50,007 bases of DNA from Gammaproteobacteria bacterium (GCA_029883265.1 JAOUJM010000008.1:1-50007), one strand, 5' to 3'; shown: positions 17,062 through 26,478, counted from the first letter of the stretch. Made by a program: numbers and translations. The notes: generated from the sequence alone by a model not told the origin.

Positions 17062-18171
17062 ATGCAGACGCAGGGCAAAATCAATTTATTTAATTTCGGA
17101 CCGGCTCAATTGGCTGACTTTTTTGTCTCCATTGGTGAGAAGCCGTTTCGTGCCACTCAAGTGATGAAGTGGATTTATCAACTCGGAGTGGATGATTTTG
17201 CGCAAATGACAAATTTGTCCAAGGCCCTGCGTCAACGTTTAAGTGAAACCGCTGAAGTTCGTGTGCCACAAATGATCACCGAGCAACGTTCCAGCGATGG
17301 CACAATTAAAATGCTACTTCGTTTGCATGATGGTAATGCCATTGAAACGGTTTTTATTCCCGAGAGTACTCGCGGTACGTTATGCGTGTCTTCGCAAGTG
17401 GGTTGTGTTTTGAATTGTTCCTTTTGTTCCACTGCTCGCCAGGGATTTAATCGTAATCTTAACACGGCCGAAATTCTTGGGCAGGTGTGGTGGGCAGCAA
17501 AAACCTTAGGGCAGTTCGAATTAGAACAGAGCCAGCGCATTGTGAGTAATGTGGTAATGATGGGTATGGGTGAACCCTTATTGAATTTATCCAATGTTGC
17601 CCCGGCATTACAAATGATGCTTGCGGATAATGGTTTTGGTTTGTCGCGTCGTCGCGTGACAGTGAGTACGGCTGGTGTGGTGCCAGCGATTGCTGAATTG
17701 AAACAACAAGCCGATGTGGCGCTTGCAGTGTCTTTACACGCAGTGCGCGATGATTTGCGTGATGAATTGGTGCCGATAAATAAAAAATATCCAATTAAAG
17801 AATTATTAGATGCGTGTAAGTCATATGTGAAAGACACAGCACGTGGACGTATTACTTTTGAGTATGTCATGCTCGATGGCGTGAATGATTCGATTGCAGA
17901 GGCCAAAGCCTTGGTGAAATTGCTCAAAGGGATTCCTTCAAAAATAAATTTAATTCCGTTTAATCCTTTTCCTAATAGCCCCTATTTGTGTTCATCGGCG
18001 TCAACGATTTTGCAATTTCAAAATATTCTGGTGAATAGTGGTTTAACCACCATGGTGCGTAAAACACGTGGTGATGATATTGATGCTGCTTGTGGTCAAT
18101 TGGCAGGCCGGGTACAGGATCGTACCCGTCGTAGTGAACGCTTATTGCAACGCGTTAGTGGAGCGGTTTGA
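17062..18171 (+). CDS. rlmN: Dual-specificity 23S rRNA/tRNA adenine-C2 methyltransferase RlmN
   Basis: Radical-SAM enzyme that methylates A2503 of 23S rRNA and A37 of some tRNAs. The ATG at 17062 (10 bases after ndk) gives 369 residues; the frame extends upstream into ndk but those codons are spurious. Visible are the radical-SAM cluster motif GCVLNCSFCSTARQGF, MGMGEPLLN, VSTAGVVPAI, SLHAVRDDLRDELVPINKK and the C-terminal RGDDIDAACGQLAGR with the methyl-carrying cysteine. Synteny with ndk and pilF is typical of gammaproteobacteria. Confidence 0.96.
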   Translation: MQTQGKINLFNFGPAQLADFFVSIGEKPFRATQVMKWIYQLGVDDFAQMTNLSKALRQRLSETAEVRVPQMITEQRSSDGTIKMLLRLHDGNAIETVFIPESTRGTLCVSSQVGCVLNCSFCSTARQGFNRNLNTAEILGQVWWAAKTLGQFELEQSQRIVSNVVMMGMGEPLLNLSNVAPALQMMLADNGFGLSRRRVTVSTAGVVPAIAELKQQADVALAVSLHAVRDDLRDELVPINKKYPIKELLDACKSYVKDTARGRITFEYVMLDGVNDSIAEAKALVKLLKGIPSKINLIPFNPFPNSPYLCSSASTILQFQNILVNSGLTTMVRKTRGDDIDAACGQLAGRVQDRTRRSERLLQRVSGAV

Positions 18172-18944
18172 TGCGCCTTATTGCTTTGTTATTAATGCTT
18201 GTTTTTGCAGTGGCCTGTGTTAGCTCACAAAATAAAAACCATGCGTCGCCGCAAGAAATAGCGGATATTAATACGCGTTTGGCGATTGAATATATGAAAC
18301 AGAATCGAACTCAGGATGCGCTGGTGAGATTACAAAAAGCTTTACATGCGGCGCCTGAATATATTGCTGCAAATAATATGATTGCATTAGTTTATGCGCG
18401 TATGGATAAGATGGATTTGGCAAAAAAACATTTTGATATTGCCTTAGGTTTAGTGCGAGTTGATTCGCCCGATTTTGGCGAAGTGCATAATAATTATGGT
18501 GTGTTTCTATGCAGTCAGGAAGATAAAAAAAGCGATGCGTTTGTTGAGTTTATGAAAGCTGCGGAGAATCGTATTTATACGACACCAGAGCATGCATTTG
18601 AAAATGCAGGCGCTTGTGCATTTAGACAAGGTGAATTGGTAAAGGCCAAAGACTATTTTCAGCAAGCATTGAAACGAAATTCGGATTTGCCTCTGGCTTT
18701 ATTAACAATGGCGCAAATTCAACTAAAAACTGAACAATATTTATCAGCGAATAATTACATTAATCGATATCATAAAGCCGCACATGAGAATGCCCAAAGC
18801 TTATGGGTGGCCTATCAAGTGAACCAGGCACTAAAAAATAATGACAAAGCATTGTCTTTTGCGCAAAAACTGGAGTCTGGATTTCCAGATGCGGATGAGA
18901 CACATCAATTATTAAAACAGCGGCAAGCGGTTCTGGGTATGTAA
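18171..18944 (+). CDS. pilF: Type IV pilus assembly lipoprotein PilF/PilW
   Basis: TPR lipoprotein (pilotin) that helps the secretin PilQ insert and multimerise in the outer membrane. The 257-residue product starts at ATG 18171, overlapping the rlmN stop in a TGATG junction. Signal and lipobox: MRLIALLLMLVFAVACVSS. Then come consecutive tetratricopeptide repeats (TRLAIEYMKQNRTQDALVRLQKAL; NNYGVFLC; ACAFRQGELVKAKDYFQQAL). Length and TPR number agree with PilF. It implies the organism makes, or once made, type IV pili, though no other pilus gene is in the window. Confidence 0.88.
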   Translation: MRLIALLLMLVFAVACVSSQNKNHASPQEIADINTRLAIEYMKQNRTQDALVRLQKALHAAPEYIAANNMIALVYARMDKMDLAKKHFDIALGLVRVDSPDFGEVHNNYGVFLCSQEDKKSDAFVEFMKAAENRIYTTPEHAFENAGACAFRQGELVKAKDYFQQALKRNSDLPLALLTMAQIQLKTEQYLSANNYINRYHKAAHENAQSLWVAYQVNQALKNNDKALSFAQKLESGFPDADETHQLLKQRQAVLGM

Positions 18945-18998
18945 GCCAAGACCTTTGGTGGGGTAGATAAAAGCGAAGACGCATTTGGAGTAAGTAAA

Positions 18999-19556
18999 AT
19001 GGAAAGCACGATTTCACGAAATACTGTGGATCAGCATGAATTGGCACCAGCGCTGCGCGAGATCGTTGAAGATATGTTACGCGCAGTTGACGAAGGCCCG
19101 GGCGATTATTTGCGGCGTGCCCGCGAAACCTTAGGTCTGAGCATTTATGAGGTAGCGGCTCAATTGAGTGTGCCTAACCCGCAAGTCAAACTGTTAGAAG
19201 GTAATGATTTTGAGAATTTACCGGCGCCCATTTTTGTACGCAATTACATTCGGCGTTATGCAGATTTATTAGGCATGCCAGCTGATGAGGTGGTGGCTTG
19301 TTACGAGCGTGTGGGCGTGGAGGAAATGCCGTCACTGGCCCGAGTCTCCTTGCGGCAGCGATTAAATGATCGTCATCAGTCTATGCGTTGGGCAAGCTTT
19401 TCAGCCGTTGCTCTGATTATGTTGTTATTGTTTTTCTGGTGGCAGTCCATGCCGAATGAATCACGCAATGACATCGAGATGCCAGCCGAAACTGCTGGGG
19501 GCGAGATTATTTTGCAATTGCCAGAAATTAAATCAGAACAAAACACGGATCAGTAA
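18999..19556 (+). CDS. rodZ: RodZ-like cytoskeletal/HTH membrane protein, short form
   Basis: 185 residues. Cytoplasmic helix-turn-helix domain (about residues 37-105: YLRRARETLGLSIYEVAAQLSV and IFVRNYIRRYADLLG), a basic linker, one transmembrane helix (about 130-146) and only about 37 periplasmic residues. RodZ links MreB to the cell-wall elongation complex. E. coli RodZ has 337 residues with a periplasmic beta domain; that domain is missing here. The stop codon abuts the hisS GTG start with no spacer, and ispG, which usually separates the two genes, is absent. The HTH part and synteny make the identity sure; full function is less sure. Confidence 0.85.
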   Translation: MESTISRNTVDQHELAPALREIVEDMLRAVDEGPGDYLRRARETLGLSIYEVAAQLSVPNPQVKLLEGNDFENLPAPIFVRNYIRRYADLLGMPADEVVACYERVGVEEMPSLARVSLRQRLNDRHQSMRWASFSAVALIMLLLFFWWQSMPNESRNDIEMPAETAGGEIILQLPEIKSEQNTDQ

Positions 19557-20837
19557 GTGGCTAAAGGAATTCAAGCAATACGCGGAATGCGTGATTTATT
19601 GCCTGCGGACATGGCCGCTTGGCAATTCGTCGACAAAGTCGTTAGTGAAACACTCGGTGCTTATGGCTATGAAGAAATTCGCTTGCCGATATTGGAAAAA
19701 ACCGAATTATTCAAACGATCGATTGGTGAAGTAACCGATATCGTCGAAAAAGAAATGTATACCTTTGATGATCGTAATGGTGACAGCTTAAGTCTGCGCC
19801 CAGAAGGCACCGCTTGTTGCGTTCGTGCGGGTATTGAACATGGTTTGTTGCATAACCAGCAGCGACGCTTATGGTATCAAGGCCCTATGTTTCGTCATGA
19901 GCGGCCGCAAAAAGGGCGTTACCGTCAGTTTTATCAATATGGCGTCGAAACCTTTGGTATTGCCAGTGCTGATATTGATATCGAATTGATTGTGATGGTT
20001 CGACGAATGTTGCATAAACTCGGTTTGTTACCATTTGTGCGTTTAGAAATTAATAGTCTCGGTGATTTAGCATCTAGGGAAAAACATAAAGCGGATTTGC
20101 TCGCATATTTTCATCAACATAAAGAACAACTTGACGAAGATAGTCAGCGCCGACTACAAAGCAATCCATTGCGTATATTGGATAGTAAGAATCCAGCCAT
20201 GCAGGGTTTGAATAATAATGCACCACAGCTTGTTGACTATTTGGATGAAGCATCGGCCGAACATTTTGCGCAAGTGAAATCTGGTTTAGAGCAATTGGGA
20301 GTTGAATATCAACTCAATCCACGTTTAGTACGGGGACTAGATTATTACTCTCGCACGGTGTTTGAATGGATTACTGAAGACTTAGGTGCCCAAGGCACGG
20401 TCACTGCCGGTGGTCGTTTTGATAGTTTGGTCGAGTATTTGGGCGGACGAGCGACGCCAGCCATGGGTTTTGCAATGGGTGTGGATCGTTTAGTCGCATT
20501 GCTACAAGAAAAAAATCTTCATATCCCGAGCAATAGCCCCGACTTTTTTGCTTGCGCGCTAGGCGATGCCGCGCAAACTAAAATGACCGACATAGTCGAG
20601 CAAATTCGTGATCGTTTGCCACGAGCCAAACTGTTGATGAATGCAGGTGGCGGCAATTTTAAAGCTCAAATGAAACGCGCAGATAAAAGTGGCGCGCGCT
20701 GGGCCATATTAATGGGTGATGACGAGCTGAGTCAGGAAAAAATTATTGTAAAACCGCTAAGAGAGCAACAAGAGCAACAAATCGTAGCGTTGGCGGATGT
20801 TTTTAATGTTTGTGATCAACTATTGCAAACCAATTGA
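19557..20837 (+). CDS. hisS: Histidyl-tRNA synthetase
   Basis: Class II aminoacyl-tRNA synthetase charging tRNA-His. GTG start immediately after the rodZ stop gives a 426-residue protein beginning MAKGIQAIRGMRDLLP, aligned with E. coli HisS (424). Motif 2 region RPEGTACCVRAGIEHG and FRHERPQKGRYRQFYQYGVE, histidine-specific LVRGLDYYSRTVFEW, motif 3 GFAMGVDRLVALL, and a C-terminal anticodon-binding domain (about 330-426). No upstream ribosome binding site is free of rodZ coding sequence, so translation is likely coupled. Confidence 0.96.
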   Translation: MAKGIQAIRGMRDLLPADMAAWQFVDKVVSETLGAYGYEEIRLPILEKTELFKRSIGEVTDIVEKEMYTFDDRNGDSLSLRPEGTACCVRAGIEHGLLHNQQRRLWYQGPMFRHERPQKGRYRQFYQYGVETFGIASADIDIELIVMVRRMLHKLGLLPFVRLEINSLGDLASREKHKADLLAYFHQHKEQLDEDSQRRLQSNPLRILDSKNPAMQGLNNNAPQLVDYLDEASAEHFAQVKSGLEQLGVEYQLNPRLVRGLDYYSRTVFEWITEDLGAQGTVTAGGRFDSLVEYLGGRATPAMGFAMGVDRLVALLQEKNLHIPSNSPDFFACALGDAAQTKMTDIVEQIRDRLPRAKLLMNAGGGNFKAQMKRADKSGARWAILMGDDELSQEKIIVKPLREQQEQQIVALADVFNVCDQLLQTN

Positions 20838-20859
20838 TTCTATTTTAAACAAGAGGACG

Positions 20860-21525
20860 ATGACTGTGTCAAAAACGGAAGAAGAACAAATTGAGGACTT
20901 AAAAAGATGGTGGGAGAAAAATGGCAAATTTGTCATTATTGCGCTCATTGTTGTAGTCGCGGCAACGGTTGGTGGTCGCACCTGGCAGGATTATCGTGAA
21001 ACAAAAATGTTAAATGCATCCAATGAATATGCAGCCATGATGAATGCGGTAGAAGCAGGGCAAGGTGAAGAAGCTTTACAAAAAGGTTCACGATTAATCG
21101 AGCAATATGCGCAAACTCAATATGCTGTACTTGCTGCTCTAGTGATGGCCAAAGCGGATGTGGAAAAAAACGATTTAGCCGCCGCCGAAAAACATTTGTC
21201 ATGGGTTTTGGATAATAGCCAGGACGAAAATTTCAAACATATCGCACGCACCCGTTTAGCTCGAGTGTTAATTGCTGTGGGTAAAATTGATGCTGCGATT
21301 TCACAAGCTGAGGTGGCGGATAAAGGTGCCTATGCTGACACATATTCAATGATCAAAGGTGATGCGTATGTCGCTAAAGGTGATTTGGCGATGGCACGCA
21401 ATGCCTATGAAACCGCATTGGCCGGCAAAGATTTAACGCCACAAATGCGTCAACTTTTGCAAATGAAACTGGATGATGTGTCTTCTGGTGCAAACAAGGT
21501 CGCGGCGGAAGGAATGGACTCTTGA
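20860..21525 (+). CDS. yfgM: YfgM-type periplasmic chaperone / ancillary SecYEG partner
   Basis: A 221-residue inner-membrane protein starting at ATG 20860 after a strong AAGAGGA site; the frame running further upstream into hisS is not used. Short cytoplasmic N-terminus (TEEEQIEDLKRWWEKNGK), one transmembrane helix (about residues 26-43), then a periplasmic TPR-like helical domain (YAAMMNAVEAGQGEEAL; AEKHLSWVLDNSQDENF; DAYVAKGDLAMARNAYETAL). E. coli YfgM binds PpiD and SecYEG. The hisS-yfgM-bamB-der order is standard. Confidence 0.88.
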   Translation: MTVSKTEEEQIEDLKRWWEKNGKFVIIALIVVVAATVGGRTWQDYRETKMLNASNEYAAMMNAVEAGQGEEALQKGSRLIEQYAQTQYAVLAALVMAKADVEKNDLAAAEKHLSWVLDNSQDENFKHIARTRLARVLIAVGKIDAAISQAEVADKGAYADTYSMIKGDAYVAKGDLAMARNAYETALAGKDLTPQMRQLLQMKLDDVSSGANKVAAEGMDS

Positions 21526-22736
21526 TGCGTCTAATTTTTATTATCTTTGTTTTCGCGCTGGTCGCTTGTGCGGCAACGCCAAAAGATATTAAACCCGCGC
21601 CTGAATCGCCTATGCGTGCAGTTGATGTGATTTGGGGCAAAAGTTTTGTTGAAAACGGCACTAGTCAATTTCTAAAAAACTCACCAGTGGTAGATGCTGA
21701 TGTAGTTTATTTGGCTGATGAAAATGGCCGGCTCAGCTGTTTGCGCTTGCTTGATGGTAGTGTGGTTTGGCAAAAACAATTTGATGCTGCTTGGACGGGT
21801 GGTCCAACCCTCGATGGAGATGTGATCGCAGCCGCGAATATTAATGCGCAGGTAATGCTGCTTTCAAAAAAAACCGGTCAATTGATTTGGCAGGCTGAGG
21901 TGAGTAGTGAAGTTTTGGCGCCACCTAAGCTTTCCCAAAATGTAGTGGTGGTGCAAACCAACGATGGCAAGCTTATAGGCTTGCGCCGTAGTAATGGAAA
22001 AGTATTGTGGTCGTTTTCACGTTCGGTGCCATTATTAACGTTACGTGGTACCGGCGAACCAATGATTGTTGGTGATAAAGTACTAGCTGGGTTTTCCAAA
22101 GGTCAAATGGTCGCAGTGTCGATTAATGATGGTAAATTACTCTGGGAAACTGTAATCGCTATGCCCAAAGGTCGCTCCGAATTAGAGCGCATGGTGGACT
22201 TGGATGGTTTCATGGCTTATCAAGATGGAACCTTGTATGTCGCCAGTTACCAAGGTCGTATTGCGGCAATTACTGAAGAGTCAGGACGGATTTTGTGGGC
22301 ACGTGATATGTCGACCTATACCGGATTGAGCCTATTTGGGGATTTACTTTTTGTGTCTGACACCGAAGGTCTTGTTTGGGCGATGGACAAAAACAGCGGT
22401 GCAACGCTTTGGAAACAGCAAGCATTGAGTGGCCTCGAATTGACCCGTCCGATAATATTTTCTGACCAAATCTTAGTTGGCGATGCAGATAGTCGTTTGT
22501 ATTGGCTGTCGAAAGCTGATGGTAAGTTATTAGGGCGGAGTGAGTATTTCGATATTTCATTAGACGCGGGTGTCAACAGTTATACTGATTTAATTGATCC
22601 CGACGATGAATATGAACAAGGTTTGTTTATGGAGAAACGCGGCTTTAGTCATGCGCCCGTTGTTACCGATGAGAATCTATTGATTTCCTATCGTAATGGC
22701 GTGTTAGCTCTCATTGCCAATGCGACCAAGCCATGA
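21525..22736 (+). CDS. bamB: Outer-membrane protein assembly factor BamB
   Basis: Lipoprotein of the BAM complex, which inserts beta-barrel proteins into the outer membrane. 403 residues from ATG 21525, overlapping the yfgM stop in TGATG. Lipoprotein signal MRLIFIIFVFALVACAAT, then an eight-bladed PQQ-type propeller with repeated patterns such as VVYLADENGRLSCLRLLDGSVVWQ, VMLLSKKTGQLIWQAEV, LIGLRRSNGKVLWSF and IAAITEESGRILWARD. Length is close to E. coli BamB (392). The many predicted outer-membrane barrels in the window are presumably clients. Confidence 0.95.
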   Translation: MRLIFIIFVFALVACAATPKDIKPAPESPMRAVDVIWGKSFVENGTSQFLKNSPVVDADVVYLADENGRLSCLRLLDGSVVWQKQFDAAWTGGPTLDGDVIAAANINAQVMLLSKKTGQLIWQAEVSSEVLAPPKLSQNVVVVQTNDGKLIGLRRSNGKVLWSFSRSVPLLTLRGTGEPMIVGDKVLAGFSKGQMVAVSINDGKLLWETVIAMPKGRSELERMVDLDGFMAYQDGTLYVASYQGRIAAITEESGRILWARDMSTYTGLSLFGDLLFVSDTEGLVWAMDKNSGATLWKQQALSGLELTRPIIFSDQILVGDADSRLYWLSKADGKLLGRSEYFDISLDAGVNSYTDLIDPDDEYEQGLFMEKRGFSHAPVVTDENLLISYRNGVLALIANATKP

Positions 22737-24136
22737 AAAAAACGATTGCTCTGGTTGGGCGTCCCAATGTTGGAAAATCCACACTTTATAATCGACTCAC
22801 CCGTACGCGTGACGCCTTGGTTGCCGATGAGCCAGGGCTCACGCGAGATCGTCGTTATGGCCGTGCAACTTATCAGGACCAAGAATATATAGTTGTTGAT
22901 ACCGGTGGCCTAAGCAGCAAGGAAGAAGGTTTGGACAGCTATATTGGTGATCAAGCCATGATGGCTGTTGAGGAAGCCGATGTTGTATTTTTTCTGGTAG
23001 ATGGTCGTGCCGGAATGGTTCCAGATGATGAGATTATCGCCAGGCAACTGCGTAATAAAGCACGAGAAATTTATTTGCTCGTCAACAAAACTGAACGCAC
23101 AGAAAAAGGTGTGCTGACGGCGGAATTCTTTGCCTTAGGATTGGGCGATCCCTACGCGGTTTCATCGGCTCATGGTGAAGGCTTGGATGAGTTGCTCTCG
23201 CATATCGATTTAAGCGATGACTCAGCCGATGAAGAAGCACAAACCGATGATGGCGCTAAGGTTGCAATCATTGGTCGACCGAATGTTGGGAAATCAACTT
23301 TAGTTAACCGCTTATTGGGTGAAGAGCGAGTTTTGGCATTTGATATGCCAGGCACAACTCGTGACAGTATTTTTATTCCTTTTGAACATGACGGTGAGGC
23401 GTATACCTTAATCGATACTGCTGGCGTACGCCGTCGTTCCAAAGTCAGTGACAAGATCGAAAAGTTTAGTGTTATAAAAACCTTGCAAGCAATTGAAGCC
23501 GCGAACGCAGTGATTTTGGTTTTGGATGCCCACCAAGGCATTAGTAATCAAGATGCAACCCTGTTGGGCTATATCGAAGATGCGGGCAAACCGTTATTGA
23601 TTGCGATTAATAAATGGGATGGCTTGCCTAAGGAAGAAAAAGAATTTATCAAAAAAGAATTGGATCGCAAGCTTACATTTATTGACTATGCCTCTGTTCA
23701 TTTTATTTCTGCTTTGCATGGTACCGGCGTTGGTTTACTTATGCAGACGGTTTCTAAAGCTTATCAGGCTTCGCGTAAACAATTTCAAACCAATTTATTA
23801 ACTCGGATTTTGGAAGATGCAATTGCGAGTCATCAGCCGCCAATGGTGCGTGGACGGCGTATCAAGCTACGCTATGCTCATCAAGGTGGACAAAATCCAC
23901 CGATTATTGTTATTCATGGCACACAGGCTGAATCCGTGCCTGATAGCTATCGCCGTTATTTGTCAAATATTTATCGTAAAGTTTTAAAATTGGAAGGCAC
24001 GCCGGTGCGAGTAGAATTTCGTGGCACGGATAATCCTTATAAGGATCGACGCAATACATTAACGCCGCGCCAAATGCAAAAGAAAAAACGCCTCATGAAA
24101 CATGTGAAAAAAAATGATAAGCGTAAGAAAAAGTAG
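22733..24136 (+). CDS. der: Ribosome-assembly GTPase Der (EngA)
   Basis: Essential double-GTPase acting in 50S subunit maturation. 467 residues, start ATG overlapping the bamB stop by four bases (ATGA). First G domain: GRPNVGKSTLYNRLT (residues 8-22), DTGGL. Second G domain: GRPNVGKSTLVNRLLG, DTAGVRRRSK, and AINKWDGL, followed by the KH-like C-terminal domain and a very basic tail. The first-domain G4 motif reads NKTE where NKxD is usual (E. coli NKTD), a conservative change at the guanine-reading aspartate. Confidence 0.95.
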   Translation: MKKTIALVGRPNVGKSTLYNRLTRTRDALVADEPGLTRDRRYGRATYQDQEYIVVDTGGLSSKEEGLDSYIGDQAMMAVEEADVVFFLVDGRAGMVPDDEIIARQLRNKAREIYLLVNKTERTEKGVLTAEFFALGLGDPYAVSSAHGEGLDELLSHIDLSDDSADEEAQTDDGAKVAIIGRPNVGKSTLVNRLLGEERVLAFDMPGTTRDSIFIPFEHDGEAYTLIDTAGVRRRSKVSDKIEKFSVIKTLQAIEAANAVILVLDAHQGISNQDATLLGYIEDAGKPLLIAINKWDGLPKEEKEFIKKELDRKLTFIDYASVHFISALHGTGVGLLMQTVSKAYQASRKQFQTNLLTRILEDAIASHQPPMVRGRRIKLRYAHQGGQNPPIIVIHGTQAESVPDSYRRYLSNIYRKVLKLEGTPVRVEFRGTDNPYKDRRNTLTPRQMQKKKRLMKHVKKNDKRKKK

Positions 24137-24749
24137 TCTTGTTATAGGCATTCTTACGTTTGCATTAATCGCATGTACTCCACGTATGGTGGTTTTTGCC
24201 CCTGAAAAAATTGATAAACTAAACCAAGCACAGCAAGTCTATTTGCAAGTGCCTATTGCTGTAGATTTAATGTTTTTTGATGGTCGCAAACAAAATACTT
24301 TACCCTATGCGCTGCATTACCGAGAATTGCATTTTAAGCCTGGGGCACATCAACTGATTTTTCAGTATCATCAATTATGGGAAGATGATATGCAAAATCA
24401 TGAAGTCATCCGTTCACAAGCCTTGAGTGTGGAAATGCAGTTCACCGCAGGGCAACGCTATGCATTGAGTTATCCGCCAGTGGAAAATATTGAACAAGCC
24501 CGGCTAATGCGCAAGCAGTTCGAATTTAAAATTCTCGATGAGTCTGGTCAGGTGCTAGCACAAGGCCAGCCAGTGGCCATAATGGATATTTCCAAAAACG
24601 AACTATCGAGTAAAAATGATTCTTGTTGTGATTGGGATAACAGTTCTAATAATTATTCAAGCGAAGCGCTTCCGCAGTTAAAGCAATGGTGGGATAAAGC
24701 CAGTGCCCAAGATAAAAAAGCGTTCAAGGATTATATTGATTTGCCTTAG
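24114..24749 (+). CDS. DUF2057-family (YccT-like) lipoprotein
   Basis: A 211-residue protein overlapping the end of der by 23 bases. N-terminal lipoprotein-type signal MISVRKSSLVIGILTFALIAC. The body resembles the DUF2057 family (YccT of enterobacteria, reported to restrain curli assembly): an early region after KIDKLNQAQ, YRELHFKPGAHQLIFQYHQLW, and the C-terminal LKQWWDKASAQDKKAFKDYI segment typical of the family. A CCxW stretch near residue 165 is lineage-specific. Role here unknown; no curli genes are nearby. Confidence 0.6.
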   Translation: MISVRKSSLVIGILTFALIACTPRMVVFAPEKIDKLNQAQQVYLQVPIAVDLMFFDGRKQNTLPYALHYRELHFKPGAHQLIFQYHQLWEDDMQNHEVIRSQALSVEMQFTAGQRYALSYPPVENIEQARLMRKQFEFKILDESGQVLAQGQPVAIMDISKNELSSKNDSCCDWDNSSNNYSSEALPQLKQWWDKASAQDKKAFKDYIDLP

Positions 24750-24819
24750 TGCGAGCGCTTGTAATTAAGCCTTGTGATCCCTATATTCACTCAATCTAAC
24801 AACTAAAAGGAAAACAATT

Positions 24820-25839
24820 ATGATGGCGTTTTTAGCCGAATACGGCATGTTCTTTTTGAAGACCATCACCATAGTGGTCGCGATTATTATGGTCGCTCTT
24901 GGTTTGTTTTCCGTGGGCGCGCGCGGCAGAGATGAGCGTTCCAGTCGTATTCAATTGAAGAAATTAAATCAATACTACGACGATATGACCTTTGAAATTC
25001 AGCAGGAATTAGCGCCAAGAAAACAACAGAAGAAATTATTAAAAGCACAAAAAAACAAGCTTAAGCACGAAGGTAAGGTAGAAAAAAACGAATCACGAGT
25101 ATTTGTGATTGAGTTTCACGGTGACCTTCGTGCTAGTGCTGTAAGCCATTTACGGGAAGAAATAACAGCAATCCTATTAGTGGCGAATGAAAATGATGAA
25201 GTATTTGTCAAAGTTGAAAGTCCGGGTGGTGTAGTCTTTGGGTATGGTTTGGCAGCCTCTCAGTTGCAACGGATTCGTGATAAGAATATTCGTTTGACGA
25301 TTTCTGTGGATAAGGTGGCGGCCAGTGGTGGTTACATGATGGCCTGTGTGGCGGATCATATTATTGCAGCGCCATTTGCCATTGTCGGTTCCATTGGTGT
25401 GGTCGCAGAAATGCCCAATATTAATCGTTTTCTGAAAAAACATGATGTTGATATCGAATTGCATACTGCGGGTGAATATAAACGAACCTTGACTGTCTTG
25501 GGTGAAAATACAGACAAAGCAAGGGAAAAATTTCGTCAGGATTTGCAAGACGTGCATGACTCATTTAAGGAGTTCATTCAGCATAACCGACCTAATCTTG
25601 ATGTAGAAAAAGTAGCGACAGGCGAGCATTGGTTGGCAAGCCGTGCCTTGGATTTGGGTTTGGTTGATGAGCTTAAAACTAGCGACGATTATTTATTAGC
25701 GAAAAAAGATGAAGCGGAAATTATTCAAATCAAACACAGCAAAAAACGTCGTCTCGCAGAAATAATTAATGATCAAGCGGCCAAACTTTTTTCGGCAAAA
25801 AAAATGCTTGATGATAACCCATATAATTATTTGCGTTGA
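24820..25839 (+). CDS. sohB: SohB-type inner-membrane protease (peptidase S49)
   Basis: 339 residues. N-terminal transmembrane helix (about residues 8-30), basic cytoplasmic linker (RKQQKKLLKAQKNKLKHEGK), then an S49 protease domain of the signal-peptide-peptidase/SohB type: VFVIEFHGDL, VESPGGVVFGYGLAASQLQRI, nucleophilic serine in KVAASGGYMMACVADHI, and the general-base lysine region HTAGEYKRTLTVLGENT. C-terminal SohB tail present. AAAGGAAAAC precedes the paired ATG codons. E. coli SohB has 349 residues, so the protein is full length. Confidence 0.92.
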   Translation: MMAFLAEYGMFFLKTITIVVAIIMVALGLFSVGARGRDERSSRIQLKKLNQYYDDMTFEIQQELAPRKQQKKLLKAQKNKLKHEGKVEKNESRVFVIEFHGDLRASAVSHLREEITAILLVANENDEVFVKVESPGGVVFGYGLAASQLQRIRDKNIRLTISVDKVAASGGYMMACVADHIIAAPFAIVGSIGVVAEMPNINRFLKKHDVDIELHTAGEYKRTLTVLGENTDKAREKFRQDLQDVHDSFKEFIQHNRPNLDVEKVATGEHWLASRALDLGLVDELKTSDDYLLAKKDEAEIIQIKHSKKRRLAEIINDQAAKLFSAKKMLDDNPYNYLR

Positions 25840-25875
25840 ACACCGGTTTTGTTTTTCTAAACAGTTAGGTAAGTT

Positions 25876-26478
25876 ATGAAAGATTTCTGGAATGAACGTT
25901 ATAGCGAAGATGGTTTGGCTTATGGTGAAACACCGAATGAATATTTAAAGCAAGAACTGGCACGTTTTAGCAATCTAAAAAACGTATTAGTCGTCGGTGA
26001 CGGCGAAGGCCGCAATGGCGTTTGGCTGGCTGAGCAGGGTTTAGATGTCACTACTGTGGATTATTCACAGGCTGGAGTTGATCGAGCTCAAGCCCTGGCG
26101 AAAAAAAGACAAGTGAAAATGGCTTCACTCTGTGAGGATATGAGCCAATGGCAATGGCCACAAAATCAATTCGATGCGGTAGTTTCAATTTATGTACACT
26201 TCCCGCCCGATTTAAGGGCGCAAATACATCATTACATGTTGCAGGCATTGAAACCCGGTGGGTTTATTTTCATGGAAGCATTTAACAAAAACCAGCTCAA
26301 TTACAAGAGTGGTGGCCCTCCGGTCGAGCCTATGTTGTTTTCCGAGGCAATATTACGTCAGGATTTTGCCGAGGCCGATATTGAATTCATTGAGGAATCT
26401 GTGCAAAAGCTTGATGAAGGTAAATACCATGTGGGTGATGGAGCAGTTGTGCGCATGATCGCACGCCGCAGATTTTAA
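25876..26478 (+). CDS. Small class I SAM-dependent methyltransferase (TehB-like)
   Basis: 200 residues beginning MKDFWNERYSEDGLAYGETPNEYL, a start shared by TehB-like/thiopurine-type small methyltransferases. Motif I is VLVVGDGEGRNGVWLAEQG, the acidic motif is VTTVDYSQAGVDRAQ, and later motifs are FDAVVSIYVHFPPDLR and ALKPGGFIFMEAFNKNQ. Members detoxify tellurite or other chalcogen compounds or methylate small molecules; the substrate cannot be assigned here. Starts 36 bases after sohB, probably in the same transcript. Confidence 0.75.
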   Translation: MKDFWNERYSEDGLAYGETPNEYLKQELARFSNLKNVLVVGDGEGRNGVWLAEQGLDVTTVDYSQAGVDRAQALAKKRQVKMASLCEDMSQWQWPQNQFDAVVSIYVHFPPDLRAQIHHYMLQALKPGGFIFMEAFNKNQLNYKSGGPPVEPMLFSEAILRQDFAEADIEFIEESVQKLDEGKYHVGDGAVVRMIARRRF

